Source: Pseudoxanthomonas sp. CF125 (lineage in GTDB: Bacteria > Pseudomonadota > Gammaproteobacteria > Xanthomonadales > Xanthomonadaceae). Taken from it: a stretch of DNA of 64,000 nucleotides. Positions within the stretch are counted from its first letter, which is position 1; each line of letters opens with the position of its first letter. The notes under the pieces are model-generated. The model did no database searches and was not told where the DNA came from. It saw only the letters and a program-made list of their open reading frames with translations. The translations under genes and the position numbers were made by a program. This document shows, in pieces, positions 62,532 to 64,000 of this stretch. The stretch lies in the NCBI RefSeq assembly GCF_900104085.1, contig NZ_FNLD01000001.1, forward strand, positions 875,935 through 939,934, given 5' to 3'.

Positions 62532-63608
62532 TTATTGCCCGCCGACGATCACTTGTTTGGCGATCTTCGAGACGAATTCGTCCGTATCCGTGGTGTCGGT
62601 ATTGCCCAGAAGGATCACGGTGACGTCAGGTTCCAACACATGGAAGAGCTGGGTCTGCGCGCCCATGATGCGTCCCGGTCGCTTGACCACGTGCACCTTG
62701 CGCCCCTGCATCTTGGTGTCGTACGACCATACGCCATAGCCGTAGTCGTCCAGCCCCGGCGCGATCATCGACGCACGGCTGGCGTCGCTGATCAGACCCG
62801 AAACGAACAAGGCATCCGAGAACTTCAGCAAGTCGTCGACCGTGGAATACATCGCCCCCGCCGCGTACCAGTTCTCCGGATAGACCGGCAGGTCGGCGGT
62901 GAGTTTTCCGCTGGAATCGCGCTGGAAGTAGGCTTCGGCCAGGCCGTCGATGATATCGCCCTGCCGCAACAGGCCGGTATGCTTCATGCCCAGGGGACGC
63001 AGGATGTTTTCCTGGAGCAATTGCCCGTATTGCATTCCGGAAACCCGCTCGACGATCTTGCCGAGCACGATGTAGTCGCAATTGTTGTAGTCGAACACGG
63101 CGCCAGGCACATGGACCGGTTTACCGCTGCAGAATTTAGAAAGCAGCTGGTCGCTGGTGTAGGGCGTCTGGTATGTCGGCAACCCTTTGGTCAAGGCCGC
63201 GGCCGCATCGTTTACGGTGTCGAAGTTGGGCAGCCCCGAAGTATGGTTGAGCAGTTGATGCACGGTGATGCGGTCGCCGCCCTCGCCTGCGTAATCGGGC
63301 AGATAGGTCCGTATGGGTCGCTGCAGGTCCAGCTTCCCCTGCTCTTGCAGTTGCAGCACCAGCACTGCCGTGAATGCCTTTGTGATCGACGCGATCTTGT
63401 AGGGGGTCTGCCGGGTAGTGGGTACCTTGAAAGCGAGACTGGCCAAGCCGAAGCTTCCCGCATACACGACCTTGCCTTTTTCCTGCACCAGGACCGAGCC
63501 GCTGAACCGGTGCTCCTTGGCATAGGACTCCACGAAAGCACTGGGATCCGCGGCTTGCGCCATTGCGGGCGCCATCAACAGCAGAGCGACGAACAGCCGG
63601 ATTCTCAT
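62532..63608 (-). CDS. serine hydrolase (penicillin-recognising family)
   Basis: 358 residues from ATG 63608; the frame is open to 63701 but the added part is Arg/Pro-rich and has no signal peptide. Signal peptide about 1-20. Motifs S74-I-T-K77 and Y174-N-N176 are clear; the third motif position is less usual, reading K-R-P-G-R. Fourth serine hydrolase in the window and third near the muropeptide genes, so it may belong to the same pathway. It has the opposite strand to the hydrolase gene next to it. Confidence 0.85.
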   Translation of the reverse strand: MRIRLFVALLLMAPAMAQAADPSAFVESYAKEHRFSGSVLVQEKGKVVYAGSFGLASLAFKVPTTRQTPYKIASITKAFTAVLVLQLQEQGKLDLQRPIRTYLPDYAGEGGDRITVHQLLNHTSGLPNFDTVNDAAAALTKGLPTYQTPYTSDQLLSKFCSGKPVHVPGAVFDYNNCDYIVLGKIVERVSGMQYGQLLQENILRPLGMKHTGLLRQGDIIDGLAEAYFQRDSSGKLTADLPVYPENWYAAGAMYSTVDDLLKFSDALFVSGLISDASRASMIAPGLDDYGYGVWSYDTKMQGRKVHVVKRPGRIMGAQTQLFHVLEPDVTVILLGNTDTTDTDEFVSKIAKQVIVGGQ

Positions 63609-63940
63609 CGGTGGCCTCAATGTTGCGGGAAGGGAGAGAACAGGACCCGGACGACCCCGCGCCGGAAACCCGAGGCCGCAGGGTATCGGGCGTCCTCGCA
63701 CTTCAGTGCGGCTGAGCGACGAAACCGCAATTGGGGCGACATAACCCCGCTAGCGTGGGCCGAACAGGCCATGGCCAAGGGGAAACAATCGTTTTGCAGC
63801 GCTCGCCATGGTTTCCGTGCCCGCCCTCTAGGGCCGGCGGAGCCGATTCTATGGGCCAGAGAGCCAGACATCTTCGCAGTGTTTTTCAAAGTATGCTTTG
63901 GGGCGTCCAGGCAGGAAGCCGCGCACCGAGAGGCCGATCC

Positions 63941-64000
63941 ATGATGAGAAATCCGACCCTTCTCTTGGCTTTGCTTCTGTTCGCGGTCAATGTGCGCTCC
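63941..64000 (+). CDS. start of a secreted protein (partial)
   Basis: ATG 63941 (or 63944) preceded by GAGAGG; the 20 visible codons M-M-R-N-P-T-L-L-L-A-L-L-L-F-A-V-N look like a signal peptide. The rest is outside the window. Confidence 0.55.
   Translation, partial: MMRNPTLLLALLLFAVNVRS

Overview
The window looks like a chromosomal segment of a GC-rich gammaproteobacterium, most likely Xanthomonadales (Lysobacter/Xanthomonas-like). The reasons are the large Oar-like TonB receptor, the XAC0095-like small protein, the Xanthomonas-type 60-bp attC sites, many short palindromic intergenic repeats, and the overall gene styles. No replication or phage module is visible. One tRNA (Val, anticodon CAC) is present.

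Layout. 1-4351 (minus) is the N-terminal part of a huge surface protein built from near-identical DUF11 repeats, divergent from an orphan OmpR-type regulator. 5.5-15.2 kb holds ordinary single genes: START-like, CHAD, alpha/beta hydrolase, msrA, a frameshifted rifampin ADP-ribosyltransferase (arr), NTF2-like, XRE-membrane, GFA, DHFR-like and methyltransferase genes. 15.98-20.43 kb is an autotransporter with putative Ig repeats.

20.87-25.65 kb is an array of small orphan genes, all on the minus strand, separated by attC sites. It is an integron cassette array with no integrase in view (CALIN type). Several attC sites have been broken up by palindromic repeats. One cassette encodes a miniature EF-Ts-like protein.

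25.8-36.8 kb carries an S41 peptidase, a serine hydrolase converging on a CadC-like TPR regulator, tRNA-Val, a glutamate-synthase-like FMN protein and an EAL phosphodiesterase. 37.0-44.1 kb is a beta-oxidation cluster resembling pimelate/dicarboxylate pimCDF genes, with an unexpected ComB-like phosphatase, followed by a quinone oxidoreductase.

45.5-63.6 kb is the most coherent unit: a peptidoglycan-peptide (muropeptide) catabolic locus. The minus arm encodes a DAP-decarboxylase-like enzyme, two serine hydrolases, a VanX-like D,D-dipeptidase lipoprotein and an AmiD-like amidase lipoprotein, tightly coupled by stop/start overlaps, plus a TonB receptor and a transglutaminase-like protein. The divergent plus arm encodes a YkfC-like NlpC/P60 endopeptidase, an L-Ala-D/L-Glu epimerase, an RpiR/MurR regulator, a YkuD-domain lipoprotein and a DAACS symporter. 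Together they could cut muropeptides to free amino acids, epimerise L-Ala-D-Glu, decarboxylate DAP to lysine and import the products. The window ends in the first codons of a secreted protein.
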